DNA of 64,000 bases from Maratus speciosus (GCA_963932465.1 OZ010786.1:443722619-443786618), one strand, 5' to 3'. Counted from the first letter of the stretch, positions 48,840-59,420 are shown. Program-made: numbers and translations. The notes: generated from the sequence alone by a model not told the origin.

Positions 48840-50669
48840 TCACTCCGCAATGCCATTTTGGCTCGGGCAATACGGCACGGTTAATTGATGTTTAATACCC
48901 CTTTTTCTTAGGTAATCCTCTATCCCACTATTTATGTACTCTCCCCCGTTATCCGATCTTATTGCTTTCGGATATATCCCGAACTGGTTTCGAACCATAG
49001 CTATATAGTCGATTAGTTTATCCTGTACTTCATCTTTATGTTTTAATAAGTATATTACAGTAAATCTAGAGTAGTCGTCAATGAAAGTTACAAACATTGT
49101 TTTACCGCCTATTGTGGGGGTTCCTAGCGCTGTGCATACGTCCGTGTGCACTAGATCGAGTACTCTACCTGTTTTGTTTCTATACACTGTTTTGGGATAG
49201 GGAGCATCGCTTGTTTTTGTTTGTATGCATGTTTCGCATGTTGTTCCATGATTGCAATTATTTAATTTTATGCCATAGGCTAAATCATCTTTAACCATTT
49301 CCTTTATGGAATTGTAATTTCTATGCCTTAGGCGTTTGTGCCAAAGTTCCAGGCAGTCTTTACTTTTGCATTCATGGGCCATATTTACTATATTCCTATC
49401 AGCATTTTCTAATAATTCAACTTCGTATAGGTTATTTTTCATTTTTGCCTCCAAATAGATTTTCCCATTTCGGGACAGCGTGCATTTATCTTTATCAAAA
49501 AATAATTTATACCCATTCTTTGTGGCTTTACTTACTGAAATTAAATTAGATTCTAACTCCGGTACATACAACACTTCTTTCAACGCAATTTTATTTATAC
49601 CTCCATCGGATGTTTTCGTCGTGAATGTAGTTTCTCCTGTACCTAGCGAGTTTAGAGTTTTTCCGTTGGCAATTATGACCGTTGTTTTTTCGGTGTCGTT
49701 TAATTTAGTAAAGTCATTTTTATTGTTTAGGATATGTGAAGTTGAATCAGAATCAATAATCCAGGTTTGTTTTCCTGCTTTGTCTATTAGAAAGGCTGCG
49801 TCGCTGCCTTGATCTGGTTTTATTTCCTTTCTATAATTTCTCTTTTGTACTGATTCGCGGTCAGTGTTTCCTATCTGGTTATCAGATTGTTGATAGCACA
49901 ACGATGATGAGTAATGTTTGTTTTTGTATGTTTGTTGTTGTTTTTGTGTATTTGGGTGATTGTTTCGATTTTTCAAATGCCAACATTCTCTGTACGTGTG
50001 ATTTCTCAATTTGCAGTACGTGCACTGTTTATCTTTTTTAAAGTTATCATTAGGAAATCTTTTCTGCGTTTTAAACGCTTTTGTTGAATTTTCACCCTGG
50101 TCTGTGTTTTCGACCCTTCTATTGTACTCATCTGTTAATTTACTTCTAATAAATTGTGGTGTAAGCTCGTCTTCATTTCGTGATTCAAGTGCAGTGATCA
50201 AAGTGTTATAACTAGGGGGTAGCGAACACAGCAATAAAGCTGAAAGATGGGAGTCGCTAATTGTTTCCCCGATCGCTGAGAGTTTGTCTATTAGTTCTAG
50301 AATGTATGTTATGTGTTTGATTAGGTTCCCGTTTTCTTGGAGCTTGGCTCCATAAAGCTTTCTTAACAAAAATAATTTACTAGAGAGGTTCGCCCGTTCG
50401 TGTATCGTTTTAAGTGCGTTCCATGTGTCTTTGGCTGTGTTAAGCCCTTTTACATGGACGATTTGTGAATCTTCAATTGATAGATTTATTATCGCTCTGG
50501 CTTTCTTGTCCTTTTTCTCCCAATCGGTCGTGATTGGCGTGGGACTATCTTCGCTAATTACGTTGAACAAGTCTTCTCTAATCAGTAACATCTCAGTTTT
50601 AAATTTCCAATTTCCGTAGTTACTCTCGTTTAGTTTTTCTACTAACTGTATCTCCCGTGATGCGGCCAT
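48840..50669 (-). CDS. Copia gag, protease and integrase N-terminal part
   Basis: 609 residues from an ATG 282 bp downstream of the 5' LTR. Residues about 1-200 are the Copia-type Gag. A CX2CX4HX4C zinc knuckle lies at 216-229. The protease site reads WIIDSDSTSH (303-312): the DSG triad is DSD, a G-to-D change that should disable it. The GAG-pre-integrase zinc motif has H444, H449, C478 and C481. The integrase catalytic triad is D510, D573 and E609, with 35 residues between the last two. The TGA immediately after E609 replaces the usual arginine of the AERKNR block, a change expected from CGA by CpG transition. The shift from aspartate-glycine in the protease is not at a stop and would be missed by ORF inspection. 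Confidence 0.93.
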   Translation of the reverse strand: MAASREIQLVEKLNESNYGNWKFKTEMLLIREDLFNVISEDSPTPITTDWEKKDKKARAIINLSIEDSQIVHVKGLNTAKDTWNALKTIHERANLSSKLFLLRKLYGAKLQENGNLIKHITYILELIDKLSAIGETISDSHLSALLLCSLPPSYNTLITALESRNEDELTPQFIRSKLTDEYNRRVENTDQGENSTKAFKTQKRFPNDNFKKDKQCTYCKLRNHTYRECWHLKNRNNHPNTQKQQQTYKNKHYSSSLCYQQSDNQIGNTDRESVQKRNYRKEIKPDQGSDAAFLIDKAGKQTWIIDSDSTSHILNNKNDFTKLNDTEKTTVIIANGKTLNSLGTGETTFTTKTSDGGINKIALKEVLYVPELESNLISVSKATKNGYKLFFDKDKCTLSRNGKIYLEAKMKNNLYEVELLENADRNIVNMAHECKSKDCLELWHKRLRHRNYNSIKEMVKDDLAYGIKLNNCNHGTTCETCIQTKTSDAPYPKTVYRNKTGRVLDLVHTDVCTALGTPTIGGKTMFVTFIDDYSRFTVIYLLKHKDEVQDKLIDYIAMVRNQFGIYPKAIRSDNGGEYINSGIEDYLRKRGIKHQLTVPYCPSQNGIAE

Positions 50670-50951
50670 TTTTCTAGTTATTTAAGTTTTACTTATGTGA
50701 GGAATTGCTGTTTTTATTTTATTATATATAAAACTTCTTATTATATATCTAGTTTTTTTTTTCAATTGTTTAACATTTCATATATATCAACAAAAAATTC
50801 ACAATATTTATTTCATCATCAACTAACTATATTTTCAATAATTTTCAATTTCATTTTAATGTGCACACATGTATGGCCAGTAGTTTTTTTTTTCTTTTTC
50901 ACATATTATTTATTCACTAAAATACAGACCTTTTCGGTCTCAAAATCAAAT

Positions 50952-51775
50952 TGTTGGCAAAAAGCCACCTCTACTCTGCACAGCAGGTTACGCGCACTAG
51001 TACTTAGATAAATAAATAGATATCATTCTGGCCATTAAAACACAATTAATATAATAATATAGGTAATTGCTTACCTTTATCTTTCTTCAGCAGCAATATT
51101 CCTCATGCTTCGGCTTGGCGCACATTTTTAACTTCAGTGGGTAATCCATTTATTACGAAGCTAAAGTGTTGTTAAAAAAAGGTGTTGGTTAAATGTATTA
51201 TATTATTTATATTTAATCCACATTTGAGACTTGATCACTTTCGTTATAGAGAATTATATTAAAATTTTGACTTTACATTTTAAATTAATGCGTTACAAAC
51301 AGCTGCCTTTTGCAGCAACAAATTAAATATTACATGTTCCTCTTTTGAGATAAATTGGGCAACTAACTTAATAAATAAAAAGAGTTTTTTTTTTTTTTGA
51401 GTCGGAGTTTTTTTGATGACGTCAGACAGCTGCAGCATTCGTGGGTTGATATTAAAACAAATTTCGCGAACATATTTCACATATTAATATCATTGTTTAT
51501 CTTGAGTAGGATGATTTAGCAATAATCGGAAAGTTTGTTTATTGCAGAATGATTTATTATTACTTAATGTATTTATTTATGTGTTCAAATGTTTGTAATC
51601 TTGAATTGCTTCCTGATTTGAAATCAGTTAATGATATCTAAGATGATTATGAATTGATTTACTGCTACTAAATTAGTTCAAGTATTTTAAAGTGTTATGT
51701 CCTTGAAAGTTATTGCTTGTATAATGTTTCTAAAGTAGTTTACTGTCCATATCTGAGAGGGTTATAAATCCATCA
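50952..51775 (-). repeat. Copia 5' LTR (right)
   Basis: 824 bp partner of 45891-46718. Substitutions by eye near 51018, 51026, 51111, 51223, 51339, 51595 and 51616, plus a shorter T run. Followed by the target duplication ATAAG. Confidence 0.95.
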
Positions 51776-52175
51776 ATAAGATACAGCCTATGTTGGAACA
51801 GGGACTAACACCATCATTTTGATACCTTTTCTTATATCGGTTCAGTAGTTCCAGATATTACCTCCTACAAGTAAACAAACTTTACTTCTTAGATATAAAT
51901 GAAGTATTGTAACAACATTAAAATGCATTAAACTATTTTTCACCTTAGACAATAATGGAACTGAATCCATTTAGGCGTCCCTGTAAATAAACTAAAAGTG
52001 CTGCACACTTCATTTTCAATATCGAATATTGTATAGTAAACCACAATAATTTATAAAAAAATAATGTGGTAAACCTAGTATATTTATGCGAGTTAGAGTC
52101 AGACGGACAGGTACATAGACAGACCACGAAATTCATAAACACTTTTCAATTATTTTTGAAAGTGTTAAAAACCGC
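51776..52175 (+). repeat. Continuation of the Copia target repeat, with hairpin end
   Basis: Resumes the ~297-bp repeat (ATACAGCCTATG near 51781), passes a CCCTGTAAATAAACTAAAAG motif near 51980 like those at 1560-2130, and ends with CATAAACACTTTTCAATTAT and a GAAAGTGTTAAA stem like 27195. So the 297-bp units and this 3' end belong to one larger repeat. Confidence 0.6.
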
Positions 52176-52320
52176 CAATTCATCGGAAAAAGAAATATTG
52201 AAAGAAAAAACATTTTATAAATAAGGATTTATAATCGGTTACTGCACATGCTGACAAAAAATTAGTAATTTACCATTTTCGTCGCTTTGGCACAAAACTG
52301 CGACAGTTGACCGTCTCACA

Positions 52321-52716
52321 TAGACCGAGAGGCGCCTGAACAAGCCATCACCTCATCAATTTGACTGCTGAAATTCCAAGATTAGTTAAAATTCGAAACC
52401 CATATTAAAATGCAGTTGGTCTGGCAAGAGATGTCTTGGTGGAAAACAACAGAAAACCCGATTTTAGTGGTTGACTGGTAAGTTTGCCATTGTGTTTCCC
52501 TGTTCCCAGTCCTCCATGTTTTCATACCTTTGGGTGCAGGAAAACACAATGATTACCTACCCATCAACCACTAAATTCATGTCTGAAGGTGTTTTCCACC
52601 AAGATATGACTTCGTAAGCAAGTTGCATTTTAATATGAGAATCGAGTTTAAACTAATTCTGAAATTTCAACCGTCAACTCGATGAGGTGCTGATGTGTGC
52701 AGCCGCTCTCGGTCTA
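52321..52716. mobile_element. 396-bp foldback MITE with TA ends
   Basis: The outer ends TAGACCGAGAG and CTCTCGGTCTA are perfect inverses, and inversion extends about 190 bp inward with moderate divergence (CTTGGTGGAAAAC near 52435 against GTTTTCCACCAAG near 52590). The loop lies near 52520. TA at both ends suits Tc1/mariner-type insertion. No ORF. Confidence 0.8.
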
Positions 52717-52839
52717 ACAGAAAAGTGTTGGAAAATTATTTTCCAACACCTTTATAGTTTTAATTAGCTTCTTCGTTTAAAGAGCGACATGTTAGTTATA
52801 GTTATTATGTACTCTGAATAGTGATCTACGTTGGCAATA

Positions 52840-53740
52840 AAAATCAATTCAGATTCATGTTTGATAATCCATTTAATATGAATTATTATGAACTATCTTG
52901 AATTAAGTAATGGTGACTCTTAAAATCCCTTAAATTCCACATTTTATTCTAACTAAGTACATTGACATTTCATTAATGCTGCAATATTAACCAGCCACTA
53001 AAGCTTTCTTGAACAAATATAATCATGATGCTGTAAATAGCAAATAAGTACTCAGTATATTTCGCAATGTTTCAATTTCTGAAGACTTAATTCTCTAATT
53101 ATATACGTTTGTTTATAACGAAATGTATTATTTCGACAAATGATGGATTTATTAATCAGTGTGTAATGATTTCAGTCAATGGATTATATTTGAATTTAGA
53201 CTATATTTAATATTTTGGTGTCTACGTATTAATGGATATCAGAATTAAAGACATGTTACAGCAAAGTCATGTACTCTCAATAATGACTTTGGCTAAAAAA
53301 TCAATTCAGATTCCTGTCTGAATTACCAATTATTACGAATTGTCATGAATTAAATAAGGGTGACACTTAAAATTCCTTAAATTAATACAATTTTACTCTA
53401 ACGAAATACATTGGCATTTCTATAATGTTGTAATATTAACCAAATAATAAAGCAAGCTTCAACAAATATAATCATGATGCTGTAAATATCAAATAAGTAC
53501 CCAGTACATTCCACACTTTTTCAGTTTCTTTATACTTAATTCTTTAATCATATGCGGTTGTTTACAACGAGATGTAATATTCCCCAGTATGAGATCTACA
53601 AATATTAGATTTATTAAGCAGTGTGTAATGATTTCACTCAATTGATTAAATTTGAATTTAGACTATATTTAATATATTTGGGCCCACTTAATAATGGATG
53701 TCAGAAATAAAAAAAATGATTTATATGGCTTATACAACAT
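52840..53740. repeat. Dispersed repeat family D, tandem copies 3 and 4
   Basis: Two head-to-tail copies about 457 bp apart: 'aatcaattcagattc' near 52841 and 53298; 'aacaaatataatcatgatgctgtaaat' near 53013 and 53463; 'gatttattaatcagtgtgtaatgatttca' near 53148 and 53610. Non-coding. Confidence 0.75.
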
Positions 53741-54589
53741 AACCTTATTTTTGGAGAGGACAATTTATTTGCTTTGAGAGAGAAATAGCATACCGGGGGG
53801 TAATAAACGAATTTATTTTAAAGTAAGGTCACTTTATAGCCGTGTATTTCCATTACTTTGCGATAACGTTAGTAGCGACTACCTACAACTGCTTCATTCT
53901 GAAGTTCACCTATGAGGTTCTGCGAGTGAAGAAAATGTCTCAATATTTGTAAACGAAATGACAAAGATTTTCCCTAGTTTTGTTGTGGTGAAAAGGGTCT
54001 ATGTACATTCGCATATTTTGCAGGCGAATTCACAAAATTAATCAAATTATATCTATATAAGTTATTTTTCTGTTTTCAATACCCATAAGAAAATAAAGTT
54101 GTGTAAAAGAGATACATTTTTCATCACCTCCAAATTTTGAGTATAAAATAAGCTCATGATTGAAAAAAGAATTATACATAGACATACATTTGCATCTCGA
54201 AACTTTGAAATAGCAATTTGAAATTTATTTTCCAAATATCAAATATGATGAATTTTATTTCGTTTGTGATATTTTTCATTGTAATTTTGAAAACAACAAA
54301 TTGTCATTGAAGGAAAGAGAACGATTATTTGAACTCACGAATAACATTAGACATAAATTAAATTCCAGGATGAACATATAAATATTTTTTAGACCTCATT
54401 AACACTGAAAAGAGAATATAGTAACTACTGAAAAACGGTGCATTAAATTTGTAATTAAGTTTAATTCTATGTGTAAGTGTGTGCGAATATTTTATTTATT
54501 AAAGTATAATATAAAATAAGCATATTTAATTAAATTTATAGAAAAACAATCGTGTTTCATTTCATAGAATATATTTTCTATATAAAAAA
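53741..54589. other. Intergenic, no gene recognised
   Basis: AT-rich. No frame or repeat was identified. Confidence 0.5.
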
Positions 54590-55179
54590 TGGATATAGGA
54601 AAAATTCAAAAGTCTCTTATTCGCTCATCCTCTACTAGGCTACACAAATTACATTTTGTCGTACACTTTACAAAAAAACTATTCGGTATTTTGACCTGAA
54701 ATTAAACATAAAAATAAATTATGATATGTAGATTTGCACAATATTATTTATTTTACAGAATAACCTTAAAAAATTTATTGTTTTTATTGATTTATATTAT
54801 ACATGTTTTTTCATTACGGACGCATTTTTGCAAATAAAAAAATGAAATACCTATATTTTCAAAAGAAAAAATAAATCATGGAGTTAGTCATTATAGATAA
54901 AATCATGATTAATTAAATAGTTTCACGATTTCTTTTATGAAATTTTTAAAATACCCTTTTTTATAAAAATTATAGCATATTTTTAATGAATTAAAATTTG
55001 TGAAAATGCAATTATTTACATTCAATTATAAAAGTATTTTTCAGTGTTGAGAATTCAAACACAATTTATTCTTATTATGTGAAATCATTTACGCAGACGA
55101 TACTTACGCATTTTAAAATAATTATATTATGATTTTATTTATTTATTTATTTTTGTAAAGTGGCAACAAAAGAATTGTA
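54590..55179 (-). repeat. Repeat F, second copy, left part
   Basis: Inverse of roughly 36640-37170 (TTTTGTCGTACACTTTACAA near 54655 against the inverse near 37122). It is interrupted by the Ty3 element; the last five bases, TTGTA (55175-55179), are the target duplication. Confidence 0.8.
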
Positions 55180-55413
55180 TGTTCTATTTTTTAAATTATT
55201 AGTTACTTTATTAAGTATAACATTATTTATTGAATAAGATAAACTTCAACATTCTGCTTAGCTTCAGCTAGCAAATATCATACAAACTCAACAACACACA
55301 GTGCTGCCATTCCTTCGATCATAATAATATGTTGCCACACAATATTAATAATAACAATATATAACACCTCCACCACAAATTACAATATAAATAAAATAAC
55401 ATAATATATAACA
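55180..55413 (-). repeat. Ty3 3' LTR (left)
   Basis: 234 bp, direct repeat of 59473-59706, TG...CA. Visible differences are CATTCTGC versus CATGCTGC and AGTGCTGCC versus AGTGTTGCC, plus CATACAAA versus CACACAAA. Confidence 0.95.
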
Positions 55414-55423
55414 CCTTCCCTGT
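55414..55423 (-). other. Ty3 polypurine tract
   Basis: Minus strand reads AGGGAAGG directly before the 3' LTR. Confidence 0.7.
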
Positions 55424-55427
55424 AACA

Positions 55428-55700
55428 TTACACAACATAATCTCTGAAACGATAAGTTTGTGTTACAAGACGACCTCTTCTTGTTACATATCCACTGTTA
55501 CTATTTTCTGTGCTCTGATTCTGCAAATCATTCGGATGTACAATATTCCCCCTTTCCCTTTAATGTCAGTTATCTCTGGAGTATCAATATTATCATAAAA
55601 ATCTTGAAATGAATTTTTTCGCTTTCTTAAATGAAAAGAATTTCGTCTTAATATATTACCTCTTACAGTTTTTACTAAATATGATCTAGGATTCTTACAT
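55428..55700 (-). pseudogene. Ty3 pol C-terminal tail, frameshifted
   Basis: Downstream of an A8 run (plus-strand T8 near 55701-55708) the integrase tail continues in another frame with the NPRSYLVKT and RRN..HLRKR pattern typical after the integrase of Gypsy elements. After a further shift in a G run near 55545, a TRRGRLVTQ stretch leads to a stop at 55428-55430, 14 bp before the LTR. It was read by eye; it is not a single open frame. Confidence 0.6.
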
Positions 55701-55910
55701 TTTTTTTACAATTTTAACTGGTTCCCAAATATTATTGACCCTCAAAAGAACACTTTCCCCTTCACTAAAATCTGGTCGTTCTCTGGTCTGTCTGTCATAA
55801 TAAAATTTACTCTTATCCCTTTTTATTTTTAATGTGTCCTGAAATTGTATTATTTTTGGTTGCAAAATAGAAACTGTTGCAGGTAATTTAGTTCGAAGAC
55901 ATCTGTTCAT
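55695..55910 (-). CDS. Ty3 integrase C-terminal fragment
   Basis: 71 residues in the same frame as the integrase core, just past its stop. It starts with MNRCLRTKLP, matching the 'SPA-x-LLM-x-R-LRT' block of Ty3 integrases, then KSKFYYDRQTRERPDF and a VLLRVNNIWEP strand typical of the C-terminal domain. It ends artificially at the A8 run. The first methionine is internal. Confidence 0.85.
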   Translation of the reverse strand: MNRCLRTKLPATVSILQPKIIQFQDTLKIKRDKSKFYYDRQTRERPDFSEGESVLLRVNNIWEPVKIVKKM

Positions 55911-55916
55911 AAGTAT

Positions 55917-56513
55917 CTAAGCAGGAGAAACATTCATTCCGCTGATAGGTGTATTTCTATGTTCAAGCAATGCTTCATTGATTTTATCCGTTTCAGTGCC
56001 AGATTTACGTAGAATACCCTTGGCAATACCCACCATTTTTTCAGCAAATCCATTTGATTTTGGATATCTGGGACTACTGTGGGTGAGTTCAATTCCCCAT
56101 TTTCGAGAAAATTCATTGAATTTACTACTGTCAAATGGCATGTTATCACAAACAATTTCTTTAGGTATGCCATGATTGGAAAAAACTGCCTTTAATTTTG
56201 GTATTATTTCATCTGCTGTTTTGTTGGATAACTTTATTATGTCTAACCATTTAGATAAATAACAACCGATAGCGAGAAAACTGTAGCCCCCAAACTCACA
56301 AATATCTATCCCGATTTTTTCATAAGGTAAGTTTGGGATTTCATGATGTATCAAAGGCTCCTTTATGTTTCTGGGCCTGTATCTCTCACATATTTTACAT
56401 CTGGATACCATATCTTCAATAGCTTTTGTTATCCCCGGCCAAAATAAAACCTGTCTGGCCCTAGCTTTAGCCTTTTCCATTCCACAATGATCTCCATGGA
56501 GTAATTTTAACAT
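55917..56513 (-). CDS. Ty3 integrase core
   Basis: 198 residues. An HHCC zinc motif is present (HGDH near residue 6, then CKIC near 38-41) with the FWPGI segment between. The catalytic core has GIDICEF with the first aspartate, VCDNMPFDS with the second, and FAEKMVG with the glutamate. It ends at TAG (55917-55919) within the SPA-x-LLM block, where glutamine is usual, consistent with CAG to TAG. Upstream of the first methionine the same frame stays open to about 56620 (RNase H to integrase linker). Confidence 0.9.
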   Translation of the reverse strand: MLKLLHGDHCGMEKAKARARQVLFWPGITKAIEDMVSRCKICERYRPRNIKEPLIHHEIPNLPYEKIGIDICEFGGYSFLAIGCYLSKWLDIIKLSNKTADEIIPKLKAVFSNHGIPKEIVCDNMPFDSSKFNEFSRKWGIELTHSSPRYPKSNGFAEKMVGIAKGILRKSGTETDKINEALLEHRNTPISGMNVSPA

Positions 56514-56572
56514 TTCAGCTCTTAAGTTTATTGGTACTATTACTCTGTCATTTAAAAATACCAGTCCCTCTT

Positions 56573-57247
56573 CTATATATATATTATCCCTATATTTAAA
56601 ATATTCCTGAGCTTCAGTTGGGATATTTCTACCATTGGTGGGCCAACCTCATCAAAAAATTTCAAAACATGTGCAAGACCAACATCAGAAAGTGTTGCCT
56701 CCCTAAACTCATTTTTCCTAAACTCGCTAATTTGCAAATGTTTAGTTAAACTATGAACCATTTCCGTCATTTCCACATCATCTTTCATGGGTTTTACAAT
56801 AAATGATCTTGACAATAAGTCAGCTACATACATGTACTTACCAGGTAAATATTTAAGATTTAATTGATATTTCAACAATTTTATTTTCATTCGTTGCAAC
56901 CTAGGGGACACTACACTACCTACATTTTTATTCATAACAGAAACTAATGGCTTGTGATCAGTTAACACTTCAACTTGTCTACCATAAATAAAATAATGAA
57001 ATTTAGTTGCAGCAAAGACAATACTTAAAAATTCCTTTTCAATTTGGGCATATCCTTTTTCTGTTTTTGTCAAACTGCGAGAAGCAAATGCAACTGGCTT
57101 CCCACCCTGCAACATGCAACAACCCAACCCATCTTTTGAACTATCTGCTTGTATCACTACAGGTTTAGAACTGTTGAATACTCCTAATACAGGAGCATTT
57201 GAAATTTTACTCTTTAATGCTTTAAGAGCATTTGTGTGGACAGGCAT
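56573..57247 (-). CDS. Ty3 RNase H
   Basis: 224 residues in the frame displaced from RT and integrase. VIQADSSKDGLGCCMLQ holds the first catalytic aspartate and AFASRSLTKTEKGYAQIEKEFLSIVFA the glutamate. FIYGRQVEVLTDHKPL has the second aspartate, with the LKYLPGKYMYVADLLSR block following. The start methionine is not authentic; the frame enters from the A7 run near 57265 and leaves near 56620. Confidence 0.9.
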   Translation of the reverse strand: MPVHTNALKALKSKISNAPVLGVFNSSKPVVIQADSSKDGLGCCMLQGGKPVAFASRSLTKTEKGYAQIEKEFLSIVFAATKFHYFIYGRQVEVLTDHKPLVSVMNKNVGSVVSPRLQRMKIKLLKYQLNLKYLPGKYMYVADLLSRSFIVKPMKDDVEMTEMVHSLTKHLQISEFRKNEFREATLSDVGLAHVLKFFDEVGPPMVEISQLKLRNILNIGIIYI

Positions 57248-59420
57248 CCACTGCCAAGTTACATTTTTTTAGAAGCTCTCTTAAAGGAGCAGATGTTGTG
57301 GATGCCTGGGGTATAAACTGCCTGAGATAATTGATCATACCCAATATCCTTTGAAGCTCAGTTTTATTTGTAGGTTCAGGCATATCAATTATTGCTTGTA
57401 CATAGTCAGGATCAGGTTTCATACCATTAGAATTAAACACATACCCTAAATATTTAACTTCAGGTACCTTAAGTTGTATTTTACCTTTATTGAATTTTAC
57501 ATTCAATTCTTTAGCTCTTTTAATAACTTTAGCCAGAACTTCATCGTGTTGTTCTGGAGTATCTGCTGCAATAAGGAGATCATCAAAATAAATTAAAACC
57601 CCTTCAATATCCCCAAAATTTGCCTCGTTTCTTTTCTGAAATATTTCAGGTGCGCACGATAATCCCACTGGAAGTTGCAAAAATTTATAACATCCAAATG
57701 GGGTACTAAAAGTGCACAAATCGGTGCTTTCCTCATCTAATTCAATTTGAAAAAACCCATCTTTAAGATCAAGTACTGTAAATAATGTTTTGTTACATAA
57801 TTTGGAAACAAGCTCCTCAACCTTAGGTATTAGAACATGATCTCTAATTATTGCTTTATTTAGATCTTGGGGGTCTAAACAGAGTCTGATTGAGCCATCA
57901 GGTTTTACTACCACAACTAAATTACGCACCCAACCCTGTGGACTATCAACTTTGACAATAATTCCTTCATTTTCTAGCTTTTTTAGTTTTTCTTGTAATT
58001 TAGGACGTAAGCTAACTGGGATTCTTCTAGGAGGACGAGCAATAGGTACTGAATTTTTTTTCATTTTAATAGCATACTTCCCTTCAAGTTTCCCAACCCC
58101 TGTAAATACTTCCATGTTATTCTCAATAAACTTAGTTATATTCATATTTATAGATACATTATCAACACACTTTAAAAGATTTAGTTTAACACATGCTTCT
58201 AATCCAAGAATAGGCTTTGCCTTAATATTATCAATAATAACAAAATTCACATTAGCCTGCCTATTATCAACATTACACATTAAATTAATCATACCTGTAG
58301 GTTTAATTTTAGAGCCACCATAAGCTTCCAATATTATATTAGTATCTTCAAATTTAAATCCATTATTTAAAACAGAAAAAACATGTAAAGGTAAAATACT
58401 AATTTGTGCACCCGTATCTAATTTAAAATTAATACTACGACCACATATATATACATCCTTAGTCCATTCATTTGTTACAGTCACTTTACCTACCTCAAGA
58501 ACACTTACAGAGTCGATAAAAAAATCATTATGGGAATCTGAACAAGAAAAATACTGTTCTTCCGATTTATTTTCACTATAGGTTACATCTTGAATGTAAC
58601 GCATTCTACACACAGAAGAAAAATGATTAAATTGGTTGCATTTGAAACACTGCTTGCCAAAAGCTGGGCATTCTGATCTTTTATGTTTCCTGTTGCACTT
58701 CTTGCACAAATAAACAGTGTTCTGAGTATTTTGCAAAGCACTGTTCAAAGTAAATTGTGATGCATGGTTCTGACTATACTGTGAAGTACTCTCACCTCCA
58801 GAGTTCTTGTAGGAAGACAACCTATTTTTTATGTAAGAGGGCGCCTGTTTCTTGGTAACAGCATCTACATTTCTAGTTTGTACAGCCTGGGCTTGTTTTT
58901 TTCCAAGTTCTGCAGCCTTACAGATCTCTGCAGCTCTAGCTAGAGACAAATCTCCACCTTCACGTAATAATCTTTCTTGCAATCCGATGTCGGCGATTCC
59001 GAGAACAATTCTATCTCGAACAACACTGTCAGTTTGCACGCCAAACTCACATGACCTCACTAACTTTTTTAGGTCAGTAAAAAATACGTCGAAACTTTCA
59101 TGGATGTCTTGAACGCGGTTATTGAACACAAATCTTTCGACAACAACGTTTGTTTTTGGACTGAGATGTTTTTCAAATGCTTCTAAGACTTTGTCATAAT
59201 TATTTCTGTCATCGTCTGAGAGCTCGAAAGTGTTGAAAAGTTCTATAGCTTCTTCACCCACCGCATTCAGTAGTATGGCAACTTTTACGTCAGGTTCCTT
59301 TTTATCATGACCCGAAGCTTTCATATAAATAGTGAAACTTTGTTTGAACTTTCTCCAGTTCTCAGCCACGTTGCCTTCTAGGCTTAAGCCTACCGGTGGT
59401 CGACAATATTCATTTGCCAT
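57222..59420 (-). CDS. Ty3 gag, protease and reverse transcriptase
   Basis: 732 residues from an ATG about 50 bp inside the 5' LTR. Residues 1-235 are the Gag of K02A2.6-like elements (LEGNVAENWRKFKQSFTIYM near the start). A double cysteine knuckle spans about 239-271 (CKKC...C, CFKCNQFNHFSSVC). The protease has LDTGA at 334-338. RT occupies roughly 450-640: VKPDGSIRLCLDPQDLNKAI, VLDLKDGFFQI with D551, FGCYKFLQLPVGLSCAPEIF, and YFDD at 611-614. The frame ends early at 57222 because of a one-base change in an A7 run near 57265; the proper continuation lies in the RNase H frame. Confidence 0.93.
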   Translation of the reverse strand: MANEYCRPPVGLSLEGNVAENWRKFKQSFTIYMKASGHDKKEPDVKVAILLNAVGEEAIELFNTFELSDDDRNNYDKVLEAFEKHLSPKTNVVVERFVFNNRVQDIHESFDVFFTDLKKLVRSCEFGVQTDSVVRDRIVLGIADIGLQERLLREGGDLSLARAAEICKAAELGKKQAQAVQTRNVDAVTKKQAPSYIKNRLSSYKNSGGESTSQYSQNHASQFTLNSALQNTQNTVYLCKKCNRKHKRSECPAFGKQCFKCNQFNHFSSVCRMRYIQDVTYSENKSEEQYFSCSDSHNDFFIDSVSVLEVGKVTVTNEWTKDVYICGRSINFKLDTGAQISILPLHVFSVLNNGFKFEDTNIILEAYGGSKIKPTGMINLMCNVDNRQANVNFVIIDNIKAKPILGLEACVKLNLLKCVDNVSINMNITKFIENNMEVFTGVGKLEGKYAIKMKKNSVPIARPPRRIPVSLRPKLQEKLKKLENEGIIVKVDSPQGWVRNLVVVVKPDGSIRLCLDPQDLNKAIIRDHVLIPKVEELVSKLCNKTLFTVLDLKDGFFQIELDEESTDLCTFSTPFGCYKFLQLPVGLSCAPEIFQKRNEANFGDIEGVLIYFDDLLIAADTPEQHDEVLAKVIKRAKELNVKFNKGKIQLKVPEVKYLGYVFNSNGMKPDPDYVQAIIDMPEPTNKTELQRILGMINYLRQFIPQASTTSAPLRELLKKCNLAVDACPHKCS

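Larger units (their letters stand above)
45891..51775 (-). mobile_element. Ty1/Copia LTR retrotransposon, nearly complete
   Basis: 5.9 kb element with 828- and 824-bp LTRs (TGTTGGCAAAAAGCC to ATAAATCCATCA, TG...CA) and a perfect 5-bp duplication, ATAAG (45886-45890 and 51776-51780). The internal domain is transcribed from the minus strand, so the right LTR is the 5' LTR. A 282-bp leader precedes one gag-pol frame of about 1,317 codons (50669 to 46716) ordered Gag, protease, integrase, RT, RNase H, which is the Copia order. The frame is broken only by two in-frame stops. A purine tract, AAGGAAGGG, abuts the 3' (left) LTR. No TGG primer site is seen at the 5' LTR; Copia elements can prime from an internal tRNA fragment. 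LTRs differ at about seven substitutions by eye. Confidence 0.95.
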
